Origin: Bacillota bacterium
Lineage (GTDB): Bacteria; Bacillota; Clostridia; Lachnospirales; Lachnospiraceae
Assembly: GCA_023415475.1 (NCBI GenBank)
Contig: JAEZKL010000034.1
Location: 1-48,587 of the forward strand
Reading direction: 5' to 3'
DNA length: 48,587 nucleotides
Part shown: piece after piece, positions 1 through 8,624 of the stretch
Layout of the letters: each line of letters opens with the position of its first letter
How positions within the stretch are numbered: the stretch's first letter is position 1
Program-made: the position numbers and the translations under genes
Notes under the pieces: model-generated
Told to the model about the DNA's origin: nothing
The model's database searches: none
Seen by the model: only the letters and a program-made list of their open reading frames with translations

Positions 1-5
1 TTCAT
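1..5 (-). CDS. Start of a gene running off the left edge
   Basis: On the minus strand an ATG lies at the complement of bases 3-5. A GGAGGTG ribosome binding site sits a few bases upstream of it (complement of 9-15). Only the first codon and two further bases are inside the window, so nothing can be said about the product. The AT-rich stretch at 16-60 would be its leader. Confidence 0.45.
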
Positions 6-456
6 AAGCACCTCCAAAAAAATATATATTTAAAGGGCTTCGCCGCATTTTTTTAATCATTTGTCAAGTGATTTTCAAAAAATCTCTATTAAATTTTCAA
101 GGTGCATTTGTTAACTTAATGACATTGCGCTTGGATGAGTCACGTAGTGGTACATAAGGTCCTAAAATACAGGACCTAAGTAGCAACGGCCTCATACAGT
201 TGCTCATCGAATTATATTCTGCATCATGCTAAATCCAGGGTAGAGATGTGCAAATTTACGAATGCAAGTTACTTGTAAGGCTTTTGACACTCTAATCATA
301 TATATATCATGATGTAAGCCCGGTTAAGAGACAGAGAAATCAACTCTTGGCCGGGCTTATTCTATCGCATAGGATATTGCGCTATTATTAATAAATCGGT
401 CTGACTATACATACATATTTATATTAGGAAAATATTAAGTTTAGGTGGTAGATTGG
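6..456. other. Intergenic region with inverted repeats, no gene seen
   Basis: This stretch separates the divergent left-edge gene from the GMC operon. I found no convincing coding frame. It holds a 7-bp inverted repeat with a 7-base loop (157-163 and 171-177), a GCAAC/GTTGC pair around 183-203, and a strong hairpin at 315-359. A short structured RNA or leader is possible, but I recognise no known riboswitch consensus. Confidence 0.4.
315..359 (+). terminator. Strong GC-rich hairpin, terminator or leader structure
   Basis: TAAGCCCGG (315-323) pairs with CCGGGCTTA (351-359). The stem continues inward through two G-T pairs and AAGAG/CTCTT. Only a weak T-rich stretch follows, so it may be a weak terminator or a structured 5' leader of the GMC operon rather than a classic terminator. 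Confidence 0.45.
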
Positions 457-1005
457 ATGGATAGCATATCGGTAGAAAACACATATCAGGCACTAGTTGA
501 CGCAATTATTCCACGGACCCCCGGACTGGCACAAGAATATGGCCAGATTCAATATTACGGAGCTTTGGATCTGCAGGTGGATCAATTTTTAATTTATGTG
601 CTGGAGCATTTATCGGTACCAATGGTATTACCGATAGCGGAAATCCTTAATGCAGCGGCAGTACTTTGGAGTAGGGATCAGGGTTATTATGGACCGGTAA
701 GCTTTGCTGCTCTGTCTCCCATCGAAAGATTGAGTGTACTAAATATGCTCACACAACTGCCACAGGCTCCGGAAATCATGACGATGATATCTGAGGTGGA
801 TCCGGGGTTATGGATGACCGTAATCTCGATGTTAGATACCTATACACTCATGGGTTATTATTCAGAATGGTCTGGCTATGGTACGACAAGACTGAACCCA
901 CCCGAGGAGCGTGTACTGGAATTTAAGCCCCTCAGCTGGCTGCAGATAGGCTATCCGGGACCCTCCTTGGGATATCGTGTTCTAAGAGAAATAACCCTGG
1001 ATTAG
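457..1005 (+). CDS. Small partner protein of the GMC oxidoreductase
   Basis: A 182-residue protein directly upstream of a GMC oxidoreductase, 34 bases apart and so probably in one operon. I chose ATG 457 over the in-frame GTG 445 because AGGTGG at 443-448 is spaced 8 bases before 457. No signal peptide, cysteine motif or cofactor site is visible. The N-terminal half is helical and hydrophobic; the C-terminal half is rich in Tyr, Gly and Pro. By position and size it resembles the small subunits that accompany flavin-dependent GMC dehydrogenases (the gluconate 2-dehydrogenase subunit 3 type). That assignment is inference from context; the sequence itself is not diagnostic. Confidence 0.7.
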   Translation: MDSISVENTYQALVDAIIPRTPGLAQEYGQIQYYGALDLQVDQFLIYVLEHLSVPMVLPIAEILNAAAVLWSRDQGYYGPVSFAALSPIERLSVLNMLTQLPQAPEIMTMISEVDPGLWMTVISMLDTYTLMGYYSEWSGYGTTRLNPPEERVLEFKPLSWLQIGYPGPSLGYRVLREITLD

Positions 1006-1039
1006 TAGTAGCTTTGCAGGAGAAGAATGGAGGGATTCG

Positions 1040-2749
1040 ATGAATACGAATTATGATGCGGATGTAATTATAATCGGCGCCGGAGGCGGTGGTGCCGTAG
1101 TAGCGAAGGAGCTTGCCGAGAAGGGGGCCAAGATCATTTTACTGGAAGCCGGACCGTGGTTTGGTAACACCAAATGGCCAAATCCGAATTCGGAGCATGG
1201 TGCAATAAGCAGCTCCAGCTATGAAGATCTTAGTATAGATATTCTAAATCAATGCTTTACCGACTTGGAGGAGGATATGAATGATATGGTTACGGGAAAA
1301 TTTCGCTGGGGGCCTGCGAACCGCAACCTTCCTCCTTGGACAAGAAAGGGAGGCGTGGTTTGGCAGAACTGTGGCGTTGGTGGCACAACACTTCATTACT
1401 TCGCTAATTCACCGAGAGCTTTGCCCCAAGCGGTTAATAATATATGGCCGATCAGCTACGAAGAGCTTGTACCTTATTATGAGAGGGTAGAGGCCGGGCT
1501 CCCGGTTCATCCTGCACCAATCACACCGAAGGAGGAGCTGTTCTATTATGGTGCGAAAAGAGCCGGCTGGCAATTTTGTGACATTCTTGATGTAACCGAT
1601 TCATGTTATCGGCAGGGAATCAATGCGATACTTGGTGTAAATCCGTTAGTTAATAACCCGGATTTTGATTTTCATAATAATAATTCTGTTGGGTGCACCC
1701 TACGCGGCCACTGCATCAACGGATGTCATATCGGTCCAACCGTGGATGCAGTAGCCAAACGATCAACACTGGTCAGCTATATTCCGATGGCGCTTTCCAC
1801 CGGTAATGCTGAGGTCAGACCCAATGCCTTTGTTACGAATATTCTGACAAGCGGGGAAGGAGAGGAGCTACAGGCAACCGGGGTTGTATATAAGGACACC
1901 TGGTCCGGAGAAACCACGGCACTTTACGCCAAGGTAATCGTGATGGCAGCAGGAGGAATCGAAACCCCGCGTCTATGGCTGAATTCAGGATTACCGGAGA
2001 ATCCTTGGGTTGGAAAAGGTCTTACTAACCACTGGTTTGATTCGGTGTCCGGTATCTTTGACGAACAGGTATTGATGAATACCTTGGGGGTATCTGATAT
2101 AAAGCCATACGTAGGACAGAATGGGGCGGCGAGAATGGAAATATCGGGAGTTGGTTCAATGATTACGGTAGGAATGAGCCCCGGACTCTTTTCCTCCCTC
2201 GCCTATGCCTCCAGTGCTAAGGGCTACGCTGCCCCAAATGTAACCAGTCCCCAGGCTGATTGGGATGTGGAGGGAATTGTGGTAGGAGAACAGCTTAAAG
2301 ATTTTATGAGAGAATATCGGAGGACCCTGAGTATTCTGACATTCACCGATGATGAAGTGAATCAAAGGAATGAAGTGGTGCTTGATCCAATACAGAAAGA
2401 TGATTATGGCTACATACCGGTGATCCACTATAGCCCCAGTGAGGCGGATATTATAAAGAGAGATCAGATTGCAGCCTATGCAGCGCAGCTTCTTCGTGCG
2501 GCTGGAGCCAGAACCGTAATCAGAGCCAATTTGCCGCCGGGTTTGTTCATTCATATTATGAGCACCATGCGAATGGGATTTGTTGTTGATACGAATTGCG
2601 AGGCTTATCAGGTGAAACGCTTATACATTGCGGATAACAGTGTATTATATAACGGAATTGGTGGGCCTAATCCGACCATGACAACGCAGGCATTAGCGAC
2701 TCGGACAGCCGATAAGCTCTGGGAGAAATACTTCATGAATATAAGGTGA
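1040..2749 (+). CDS. GMC-family FAD-dependent oxidoreductase
   Basis: A 569-residue flavoprotein of the glucose-methanol-choline family, expected to oxidise an alcohol or sugar hydroxyl. The N-terminal Rossmann motif GAGGGG is at residues 13-18, with the ribose-binding Glu at 36. GGVVWQNCGVGGTT near 104-118 matches the second FAD-contact region. HIMSTMRMG near 505-513 carries the family's catalytic His. The C-terminal GGPNPTMTTQALA near 542 is the closing FAD motif. A cysteine-rich CTLRGHCINGC stretch near 220-230 is like that of bacterial dehydrogenase large subunits. The start has GGAGGG 5 bases upstream. It probably works with the 457-1005 product. The substrate cannot be deduced. No export signal is visible. 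Confidence 0.9.
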   Translation: MNTNYDADVIIIGAGGGGAVVAKELAEKGAKIILLEAGPWFGNTKWPNPNSEHGAISSSSYEDLSIDILNQCFTDLEEDMNDMVTGKFRWGPANRNLPPWTRKGGVVWQNCGVGGTTLHYFANSPRALPQAVNNIWPISYEELVPYYERVEAGLPVHPAPITPKEELFYYGAKRAGWQFCDILDVTDSCYRQGINAILGVNPLVNNPDFDFHNNNSVGCTLRGHCINGCHIGPTVDAVAKRSTLVSYIPMALSTGNAEVRPNAFVTNILTSGEGEELQATGVVYKDTWSGETTALYAKVIVMAAGGIETPRLWLNSGLPENPWVGKGLTNHWFDSVSGIFDEQVLMNTLGVSDIKPYVGQNGAARMEISGVGSMITVGMSPGLFSSLAYASSAKGYAAPNVTSPQADWDVEGIVVGEQLKDFMREYRRTLSILTFTDDEVNQRNEVVLDPIQKDDYGYIPVIHYSPSEADIIKRDQIAAYAAQLLRAAGARTVIRANLPPGLFIHIMSTMRMGFVVDTNCEAYQVKRLYIADNSVLYNGIGGPNPTMTTQALATRTADKLWEKYFMNIR

Positions 2750-2757
2750 GTAGATAG

Positions 2758-2799
2758 AGCGCCATAGATTATCGCCTTGATAATATGCGGCGCTTTTTC
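2758..2799 (+). terminator. Terminator after the GMC operon
   Basis: AGCGCC (2758-2763) pairs with GGCGCT (2789-2794), the stem continues through AT-rich inner pairs, and a run of T follows at once. It lies 9 bases after the GMC stop codon. Confidence 0.8.
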
Positions 2800-2863
2800 T
2801 GTGCAAGCACCTTCATAAGTCCTCATCTATTAATGCACGAGGACAAGGGAGCAGTTTATGTGA

Positions 2864-3076
2864 CCCCTTCGTGAGCTTAGCAAACGACCGGATTCTACCC
2901 AAAGAGTTGCAATCAGGCTAAAGCTTACGGAAGCAGGTATTTCGAAGCATTTAAAGCTGTTGTATCGGGTCGGATTAGTGAATAAACATCGTCAGGGAAA
3001 TTATATTATGTATCAGCTGGATAAGAATACGATCGATTTCTTACCTTATACACTGTATGAATTCATATTGCAATAA
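2864..3076 (+). pseudogene. Remnant of an ArsR-type winged-helix regulator
   Basis: An open frame of 70 codons after TGA 2861 that has no usable start codon. It ends at TAA 3074. Its translation contains STQRVAIRLKLTEAGISKHL followed by a beta-wing RQGNYIMYQL and a short tail. This is the DNA-recognition helix and wing of ArsR/MarR-like regulators such as those in Clostridia. The upstream part of the protein is missing and stop codons interrupt the frame before 2864. I read it as the decayed 3' end of a regulator gene, not an expressed gene. Confidence 0.55.
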
Positions 3077-3275
3077 TATGAAATCCTATTAGACAAAATA
3101 TGCTGTTCTATGATATTATAAGAACGAAAATTAGTGATTGAGAACCCTATAAAATCCATTTATAGAAGGGTTTTTCAGTCGGTTCGAATATCTTACAAGA
3201 ATACGCATAGAATGACTATCTCGGAAAGGATATGGTATCACATACATCAGTATATAAGTGATACCGGGCAGACAT

Positions 3276-3905
3276 ATGAAAAATGTAGTTGTGATCGGTG
3301 TTTCAGGAGGTTCGGCTTCAGGAAAGACTACAGTTGCAAATCGGATAAAGGAAGCGTTCAAGGATAGTGTAGAGCTGTTGAGTCATGATTTTTATTATCT
3401 CCCCCATGATGAATTGCCTTTGGAGGAAAGAGTCAAACTAAATTATGATCATCCCAATGCCTTTGATACTCAGCGCTTTATTAGTGACATAAAATTATTA
3501 AAGCAGTATCAGCCAATCGACCGGCCGGTATACTCCTATGTGGTTCACAATCGTCTGGACGAGACAGTTCACATGAATCCGGCTAAGGTAATCATCGTAG
3601 AGGGCTTTATGATTTATGAGAATGCTGAGTTGAGGGACCTGATGGACATCAAGGTATTTGTCGATACCGATGCAGACGAGAGGTTAATCAGGCGCATCAT
3701 CAGAGACGTAAATGAGCGTGGCAGAAGCTTAGAATCAGTTATTACCCAGTATTCGAATACCGTTAAGCCCATGCATGAGTTATTTGTAGAGCCCTATAAG
3801 AAGTATGCAGATATCATCATTCCAAGAGGCGGTATGAATGATGTGGCCACCTCGATGCTGATTCATCGGATTAAAGCGATCCTGGCAGAAGACGAGACAG
3901 AATAA
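3276..3905 (+). CDS. udk: Uridine kinase (Udk family)
   Basis: A 209-residue P-loop kinase that phosphorylates uridine or cytidine in pyrimidine salvage. The P-loop GGSASGKT is at residues 11-18. It is followed by the HDFYY substrate-binding segment, the PVYSY motif, a VEGFMIY Walker-B-like strand and the R-DVNERGR lid. Length fits the family. I chose ATG 3276 because family members begin just before the P-loop strand; the in-frame GTG 3258 would add six residues with no homology. No strong Shine-Dalgarno sequence is seen before 3276. The gene is monocistronic, ending in a strong terminator. A nucleoside-kinase-like paralogue with a different substrate is possible. Confidence 0.88.
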   Translation: MKNVVVIGVSGGSASGKTTVANRIKEAFKDSVELLSHDFYYLPHDELPLEERVKLNYDHPNAFDTQRFISDIKLLKQYQPIDRPVYSYVVHNRLDETVHMNPAKVIIVEGFMIYENAELRDLMDIKVFVDTDADERLIRRIIRDVNERGRSLESVITQYSNTVKPMHELFVEPYKKYADIIIPRGGMNDVATSMLIHRIKAILAEDETE

Positions 3906-3919
3906 AACAGATTATACTT

Positions 3920-3960
3920 ACCTCAAACATTTTTCTGAAAAGTGTTTGAGGTATTTTTTA
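3920..3960 (+). terminator. Terminator after udk
   Basis: ACCTCAAACA (3920-3929) pairs with TGTTTGAGGT (3943-3952), extended by T/A pairs, and is followed by a T6 run. Confidence 0.9.
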
Positions 3961-4366
3961 TATTATAGTTATGGTATTTTGTATTATGGATAATAAATCG
4001 GTCCTTGTATCACCGCTAAGGCAATAAGGACATAAAAAGAGACGAAAGGGGAAAGTAAGCGATGACACCTGCCAACTGCTAATATTAATTTAGAAATAAA
4101 TCAATATTCCGGCTGTAATTTTAGGAGCATAGAAGAAGCTGGCTCCTTAGCGATCGTAACGGGGAAGCTATCAAGGATGGCTTTCTATCCTTGTGATATC
4201 AAGCGATTGAGAGAGGTCGGAACAAGGCAGATAGAGGAGCTTACTTTACTATATCATAAATAATTGGACAGAGGACGAATCCTAACGGTGGCGCATCACC
4301 ATGCGACATTGTAGGGTATTGTTCTATATGGCAATATCCATGTTCGAATGATTGAAGAGTTGATAG

Positions 4367-4396
4367 ACTGTAGGAAGGACCTTCCTACAGTTTTTT
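4367..4396 (+). terminator. Hairpin terminator with T6 tail
   Basis: ACTGTAGGAAGG (4367-4378) is complementary to CCTTCCTACAGT (4380-4391); the innermost bases form the loop. TTTTTT follows. It may have ended the decayed unit at 4066-4263. Confidence 0.75.
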
Positions 4397-4404
4397 GCGT
4401 TATA

Positions 4405-4449
4405 GAGGAAAGTTCATCCTATAACACAAAAAGCCCTCCGGGTAAGATG
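4405..4449. repeat. Dispersed intergenic repeat, family 2, copy 1
   Basis: This stretch shares AAAAAGCCCTCCGGG exactly with 41342-41356. The similarity extends on both sides: GAGGAAA and TCCTAT before, and a GATG block after. Both copies lie in gene-free spacers. It is probably a species-level intergenic repeat. Confidence 0.55.
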
Positions 4450-4558
4450 TATGAAATTAAACCTATGCGATAATAATGCTCTACTCTGCGAACTCAGTTC
4501 ACTTTGCTCTATCTGCCGTTAGAAATGGAAAAAGAATATAAGAATGGGAGTTAATACA

Positions 4559-6229
4559 ATGTTAGAATTAAGATTGACAGGAGTAAAAAAATATATGGAT
4601 GCCACCCTGGTATTAAAGGACATCACGTTCTTGGTCAGTGAAGGGGAGAAGGTAGGAATTATAGGCGAAAACGGCAGCGGCAAGAGCACAATACTTAAGC
4701 TGATTGCAGGAGTATTGCCCTTTCATTACTGTGTGGGTTATCCGGGAGCAACGAGCCCGGGCTATGATGAAGGCTTTGTCATTAAGTCCAGAGAAGCCTC
4801 CTGCGCCTATCTGGAGCAGCTTCCGAATTACCCGGAGGGGATGAACGTGCTTCAGGTGTTGCGGTCTGCCTTCGACGAGGTGCTTAGATTAGAACAGGAG
4901 TTGAGGGCCTGTGAGGAGAGGATGCAATATCTGGACGGGGTAGAACTAGAGAGGACTCTTCGCCAATACAGCCGAATTACAGAAGACTATGAGGTAAGAG
5001 GAGGTTACGAGGTGGAGGAGAAGCTGAAGAAGATTTGTACGGGCTTGAAATTCGAGGAGAGCTTCTTGAGACAGGAATTTAACCTCTTAAGTGGGGGAGA
5101 GAAGACAACAGTCATTCTTGGAAAGCTACTGATTGATAATCCGGAGATATTACTGCTGGATGAGCCTACGAATCATCTGGATATGGAATCGGTGGAATGG
5201 CTGGAGGAGTATCTGAGAAATTATAAGGGGATGGTACTCATCGTGTCCCATGACCGATATTTTCTGGATAATATAGTATCAAAAATAATCGAGGTTGAGG
5301 ATAAGGTTTGTCAAACCTATCGAGGCAATTATACGGAATATGTCAGACAGAAGGAGGAGCAGCTTCGCGTTCAGTATGATCATTATAGGGACCAGCAAAA
5401 GCAGGTTAATGCCATGGAGAAATCGGTAAAGGAGCTCAGGGATTGGGCAATGCGCGGGGATAATAATAAATTCTTCCAGAGAGCTGCCAGCATTCAGATC
5501 AAGCTGGATAAAATGGACTTGATCGACAAACCGGTCTTTGAGAAACGCAACATGAGGTTAAATTTCAAGGAGTCAGAGAGGTCGGGAAATATCGTAATCA
5601 AAGCTCTGGAGCTTGGGAAAAGCTACGAGGATAAGTTGATTTTTGCAAAAGCTGATATGATTGTGAACTATGGTGAAAGTGTAGCTCTGATCGGCCCCAA
5701 CGGCTGTGGAAAAACGACGTTACTTCGAATGCTTCTTAAGGAGGAGAAGCCGGAGGAAGGTATCGTTGAGTTCGGAGCAAATGTAAGAGCCGCCTATCTA
5801 CCCCAGAAGCTCGCCTTTGCCAATGAGGAGCTGACCGTGCTGGACTGCTTCCGGGAGGATATCTTTATCCTGGAGGGAAAGGCTAGGGAGTATCTGGCTA
5901 AGTTCATGTTCTACGGAAGTACCGTGTATAAGAAAGTCCGGCATTTATCCGGAGGAGAGAGGGTTCGACTCAAGCTTAGTAAGCTATTGTATGAGGATAT
6001 CAACCTTCTGATTCTGGATGAGCCTACGAATAATCTGGATACCGATTCTATCGAGACAATCGAGCAGGCGCTGGAGAATTTCAAGGGAACCATCTTCTTT
6101 ATCTCACATGACCGATACTTTATTAATAAGGTTGCAGAGAGAGTAATCGTCGTTGATAACTACCGGTTAAAAAGCTATGACGGTGGATATGACGCTTATA
6201 AAGCAGCCAAGGCAGGTTCGGTAAAATAA
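4559..6229 (+). CDS. ABC-F family ATPase
   Basis: A 556-residue protein with two ABC ATPase domains and no membrane segments, the layout of ABC-F translation factors and ribosome-protection proteins. Walker A sites are GENGSGKST (36-44) and GPNGCGKTT (about 379-387). Each domain has an LSGGE signature and a Walker B, LLLDEPTNHLD and LILDEPTNNLD. A charged helical linker joins the domains. An insertion rich in Gly and Tyr follows the first Walker A. ATG 4559 is preferred over 4544 because GGGAG lies 8 bases before it. It probably binds the ribosome at the E site. Whether it gives antibiotic resistance or has a housekeeping role cannot be told from the sequence. Confidence 0.9.
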   Translation: MLELRLTGVKKYMDATLVLKDITFLVSEGEKVGIIGENGSGKSTILKLIAGVLPFHYCVGYPGATSPGYDEGFVIKSREASCAYLEQLPNYPEGMNVLQVLRSAFDEVLRLEQELRACEERMQYLDGVELERTLRQYSRITEDYEVRGGYEVEEKLKKICTGLKFEESFLRQEFNLLSGGEKTTVILGKLLIDNPEILLLDEPTNHLDMESVEWLEEYLRNYKGMVLIVSHDRYFLDNIVSKIIEVEDKVCQTYRGNYTEYVRQKEEQLRVQYDHYRDQQKQVNAMEKSVKELRDWAMRGDNNKFFQRAASIQIKLDKMDLIDKPVFEKRNMRLNFKESERSGNIVIKALELGKSYEDKLIFAKADMIVNYGESVALIGPNGCGKTTLLRMLLKEEKPEEGIVEFGANVRAAYLPQKLAFANEELTVLDCFREDIFILEGKAREYLAKFMFYGSTVYKKVRHLSGGERVRLKLSKLLYEDINLLILDEPTNNLDTDSIETIEQALENFKGTIFFISHDRYFINKVAERVIVVDNYRLKSYDGGYDAYKAAKAGSVK

Positions 6230-6365
6230 AATCGACTTCTTTGCGGCAATTACACGAAACAGCATTCATTATTCGTTCTTACATGATATAATAGATACAA
6301 AACTAAACGGAGCGTTGATTGCACTGACTCAGATTTAGCTATATTATTGCTATGAGGTGAAGGAA

Positions 6366-6950
6366 ATGGATACAGTAAAAACAGGGGCATTGATAACATC
6401 CTTAAGAAAAGAAATGAATATGACACAGAGGATGCTTGCCGAAAAGCTTCATGTCAGTGAGCAGGCAGTATCAAAATGGGAGCGAGGCGTCGGTGCTCCG
6501 GACATCTCGCTGATCAATACCTTAGCAAAGCATCTTGGTGTAAGCCCCAGAGAGATTCTTTCCGGAGAAATGACCTCAAATGAGGAGGATTCAGGTAATA
6601 TGAAACGTGTTAAATTCTATGTGTGTTCCGAATGTGGAAATATTATAACAAGTACCGGTAAGCTGGAGTCAACCTGTTGTGGTAAGATCCTGGAGGAACT
6701 GTCCGTTAATAAGGAGGAGCAGGAGCATACTCTTATAATGGAAGAGATGGACGGAGGCTTATATTTGAGTATAGCTCATGAGATGAGTAAGGAGCATTAC
6801 ATCTCCTTTCTCGCGTATGCAACCAGTGATAAACTGGTGGTCAATAGGCTATATCCGGAGCAGGATGCCCAGTTGCAGATATATAGGATGGGGCACGGGA
6901 TTATTTATTACCATTGCTCCAGGCATGGTTTGTTCTCCCGCAGGATATAA
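6366..6950 (+). CDS. XRE-type HTH regulator fused to a desulfoferrodoxin-like domain
   Basis: A 194-residue protein in two parts. Residues about 5-65 form a Cro/C1-type helix-turn-helix (MTQRMLAEKLHVSEQAVSKW). Residues about 80-194 resemble desulfoferrodoxin/superoxide reductase. Centre I cysteines C87, C90, C104 and C105 are all present. The centre II set H121, H138, H144, C184 and H187 is also complete (AHEMSKEHY, then CSRHGLF). The lysine that normally precedes the first centre II His appears to be Glu, which argues for sensing rather than efficient catalysis. The start was chosen at ATG 6366, five bases after AGGTGA; GTG 6357 overlaps that site. It is probably a cytoplasmic iron-based redox or superoxide sensor. 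A TATAAT box lies at 6287-6292. Confidence 0.85.
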   Translation: MDTVKTGALITSLRKEMNMTQRMLAEKLHVSEQAVSKWERGVGAPDISLINTLAKHLGVSPREILSGEMTSNEEDSGNMKRVKFYVCSECGNIITSTGKLESTCCGKILEELSVNKEEQEHTLIMEEMDGGLYLSIAHEMSKEHYISFLAYATSDKLVVNRLYPEQDAQLQIYRMGHGIIYYHCSRHGLFSRRI

Positions 6951-6979
6951 TGAACAATTTTAATAACGGTAAAGGCAAT

Positions 6980-7046
6980 AAACCACCGGAGGGGATTGCT
7001 AAGCGAACAGAGATGGAGCGCTTGGCAGCCTAACTAGGTGGTTTTT
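6980..7046 (+). terminator. Branched terminator after the HTH-desulfoferrodoxin gene
   Basis: AAACCACC (6980-6987) pairs with GGTGGTTT (7037-7044) and T residues follow. Inside the loop a second 9-bp stem forms between TGCTAAGCG and CGCTTGGCA. Confidence 0.7.
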
Positions 7047-7164
7047 GTATTCATGACAAGTGAATTGGGATACCAATTTATCTTGTTGAGGGGCATTGTA
7101 ATAATTTCTTTTAGATGTTAAAATATGGTTGACTTAATAAGGACTTACACCTAGGAGGAACAAT

Positions 7165-8193
7165 ATGAGTAGGAAAATAACTATCATATCAGCATATGCC
7201 ATAGCACATTTTGTAGTTGATTTTGCATGTGCGTTTCTGATGTTCCGTATATTACAGGGAACACCTCATTGGTATATCGGACTGCTTATCTATAATTTCT
7301 GCGCCTTTGCGTTACAGATGCCCATCGGTCTTCTCGCTGACCGTTTCAATCATAATGCGATATGCGCTGCAATTGGGTGCGGACTAGTTGCGTTAGCCTT
7401 CCCGTTTGGGGCTATGACGATCCCGGCAGCGATTCTTGCCGGAGTCGGGAATGGTATGTTTCATATCGGCGGAGGGATTGAGGTGTTGAATGCCGGTAAG
7501 GAGAAGCCAACGCTTCTCGGTATCTTCGTATCCCCAGGTGCTCTGGGGATTTATCTGGGAACCTTACTCGGTAAGCAGAAGGGTCTCCCAGTGATGGTTG
7601 CGATCATCGGATTAATCGTCATGCTGCTGCTCATCCTAATTCTTCAATACATAGTCTGTAAGAGCTTTCGCTCCGATAATACGGCCTTAACTCTGCAGGG
7701 CTTGGAAGCTCCGTGGGTTCTTGCTGCGGTCGGAAGTCTCCTGCTGGTTGTCATTCTCCGCTCTTATATCGGAATGACCGCCGCCTTTCCCTGGAAAAGC
7801 AATGCACTATGGGCTGGGCTGTCTGTTGGTGCTGTAGTACTTGGCAAGTTATTCGGAGGAATTCTGGCAGTACCGTTGGGAGTTAAGAAGACCAGTATCC
7901 TATCCCTCGGACTGGCAGCAGTACTATTCCTTTTTTCTGATGTACCTGCCCTGGGGATTGCCGCAATGTTTTTCTTCAATATGACTATGCCATTGACCTT
8001 ATGGGGTGTAGCAAGGCTGTTGGCAGGTTGTAAGGGCTTCTCCTTTGGTTTACTGACCTTTGGTCTGTTTCTAGGCTTTGTTCCTCCTTATCTGGAGCTT
8101 GCGCCGCTATTCTCGACCACAGTCGGCTTCTCCGTCGCCTCTGCTTTATCCCTGGTGGTATTGCTTTATGGGCTGCGAAGGGTGGTGGATTAA
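7165..8193 (+). CDS. MFS-like multi-pass membrane transporter
   Basis: A 342-residue, very hydrophobic protein with about ten to twelve predicted membrane segments. The GLLADRFNH loop after the second segment fits the major-facilitator signature between TM2 and TM3. GNGMFHIGGG in the middle of the N-terminal half recalls fosmidomycin-resistance-type MFS carriers. It is shorter than usual MFS proteins (about 400). AGGAGG lies 7 bases before the start. It overlaps the next gene by one base (TAATG), so the two are translationally coupled. Substrate unknown. It is the first gene of a three-gene envelope operon. Confidence 0.75.
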   Translation: MSRKITIISAYAIAHFVVDFACAFLMFRILQGTPHWYIGLLIYNFCAFALQMPIGLLADRFNHNAICAAIGCGLVALAFPFGAMTIPAAILAGVGNGMFHIGGGIEVLNAGKEKPTLLGIFVSPGALGIYLGTLLGKQKGLPVMVAIIGLIVMLLLILILQYIVCKSFRSDNTALTLQGLEAPWVLAAVGSLLLVVILRSYIGMTAAFPWKSNALWAGLSVGAVVLGKLFGGILAVPLGVKKTSILSLGLAAVLFLFSDVPALGIAAMFFFNMTMPLTLWGVARLLAGCKGFSFGLLTFGLFLGFVPPYLELAPLFSTTVGFSVASALSLVVLLYGLRRVVD

Positions 8194-8540
8194 TGGGGAT
8201 GGAGCTCCTATATTCACTGGGATTATCATTAATTCTTACCTTAGCGCTGGAATTGTGCTTTGGATATTTTTGTAAAATTCGGGATAAAAAAGATATCGTA
8301 CTTCTTGTCTTCGTTAATATACTTACCAATCCGTTCGTGGTTATGTCCGATTATCTGATCGTTCATTATAGCCATATCAATCGGATTGCGGTTGTTATCC
8401 TCCTAGAATTGATGGCAATCTTAACAGAGGGTTATTATTACAAAACCTATGGAAAGGCTTACCGACGCCCCATACTCTTTGCACTTTGTGCGAATTTATT
8501 TTCGTATGGCATCGGTCAGCTGCTGAATACATTGCTATAG
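8193..8540 (+). CDS. Small integral membrane protein
   Basis: A 115-residue protein with three or four hydrophobic segments (about 4-25, 33-55, 62-80 and 92-113) separated by short charged loops. Its ATG overlaps the stop of the upstream MFS-like gene in a TAATG arrangement, so it is almost certainly co-translated. I do not recognise the family. Its place between a transporter-like protein and an exported protein with SH3-like segments suggests an envelope role. Confidence 0.7.
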   Translation: MGMELLYSLGLSLILTLALELCFGYFCKIRDKKDIVLLVFVNILTNPFVVMSDYLIVHYSHINRIAVVILLELMAILTEGYYYKTYGKAYRRPILFALCANLFSYGIGQLLNTLL

Positions 8541-8624
8541 AACCGGGGATGAATTAAATGCGATATGAAACAGCCGGTAGAAAATGGAGCGAATAATTTA
8601 TATAAAGAGAAGGGAGGAATGATG

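Larger units (their letters stand above)
3961..4558. other. Intergenic region with a decayed reading frame and a dispersed repeat
   Basis: About 600 bases without an intact gene. A frame at 4066-4263 is open for 65 codons and ends in TAA but lacks a start codon. It encodes a plausible but unrecognised peptide (a segment reads SIEEAGSLAIVTGKL) and may be the tail of a lost gene. Next come a terminator hairpin (4367-4396), a second stem-loop (GTTATAG 4399-4405 with CTATAAC 4419-4425), and one copy of a repeat also seen near 41.3 kb. Confidence 0.45.

Noticed and set aside
1..440. Known structured RNA (6S, tmRNA, c-di-GMP or cobalamin riboswitch) in the left spacer
   Set aside because: Hairpins are present but I could not match any consensus, so I list only the inverted repeats.
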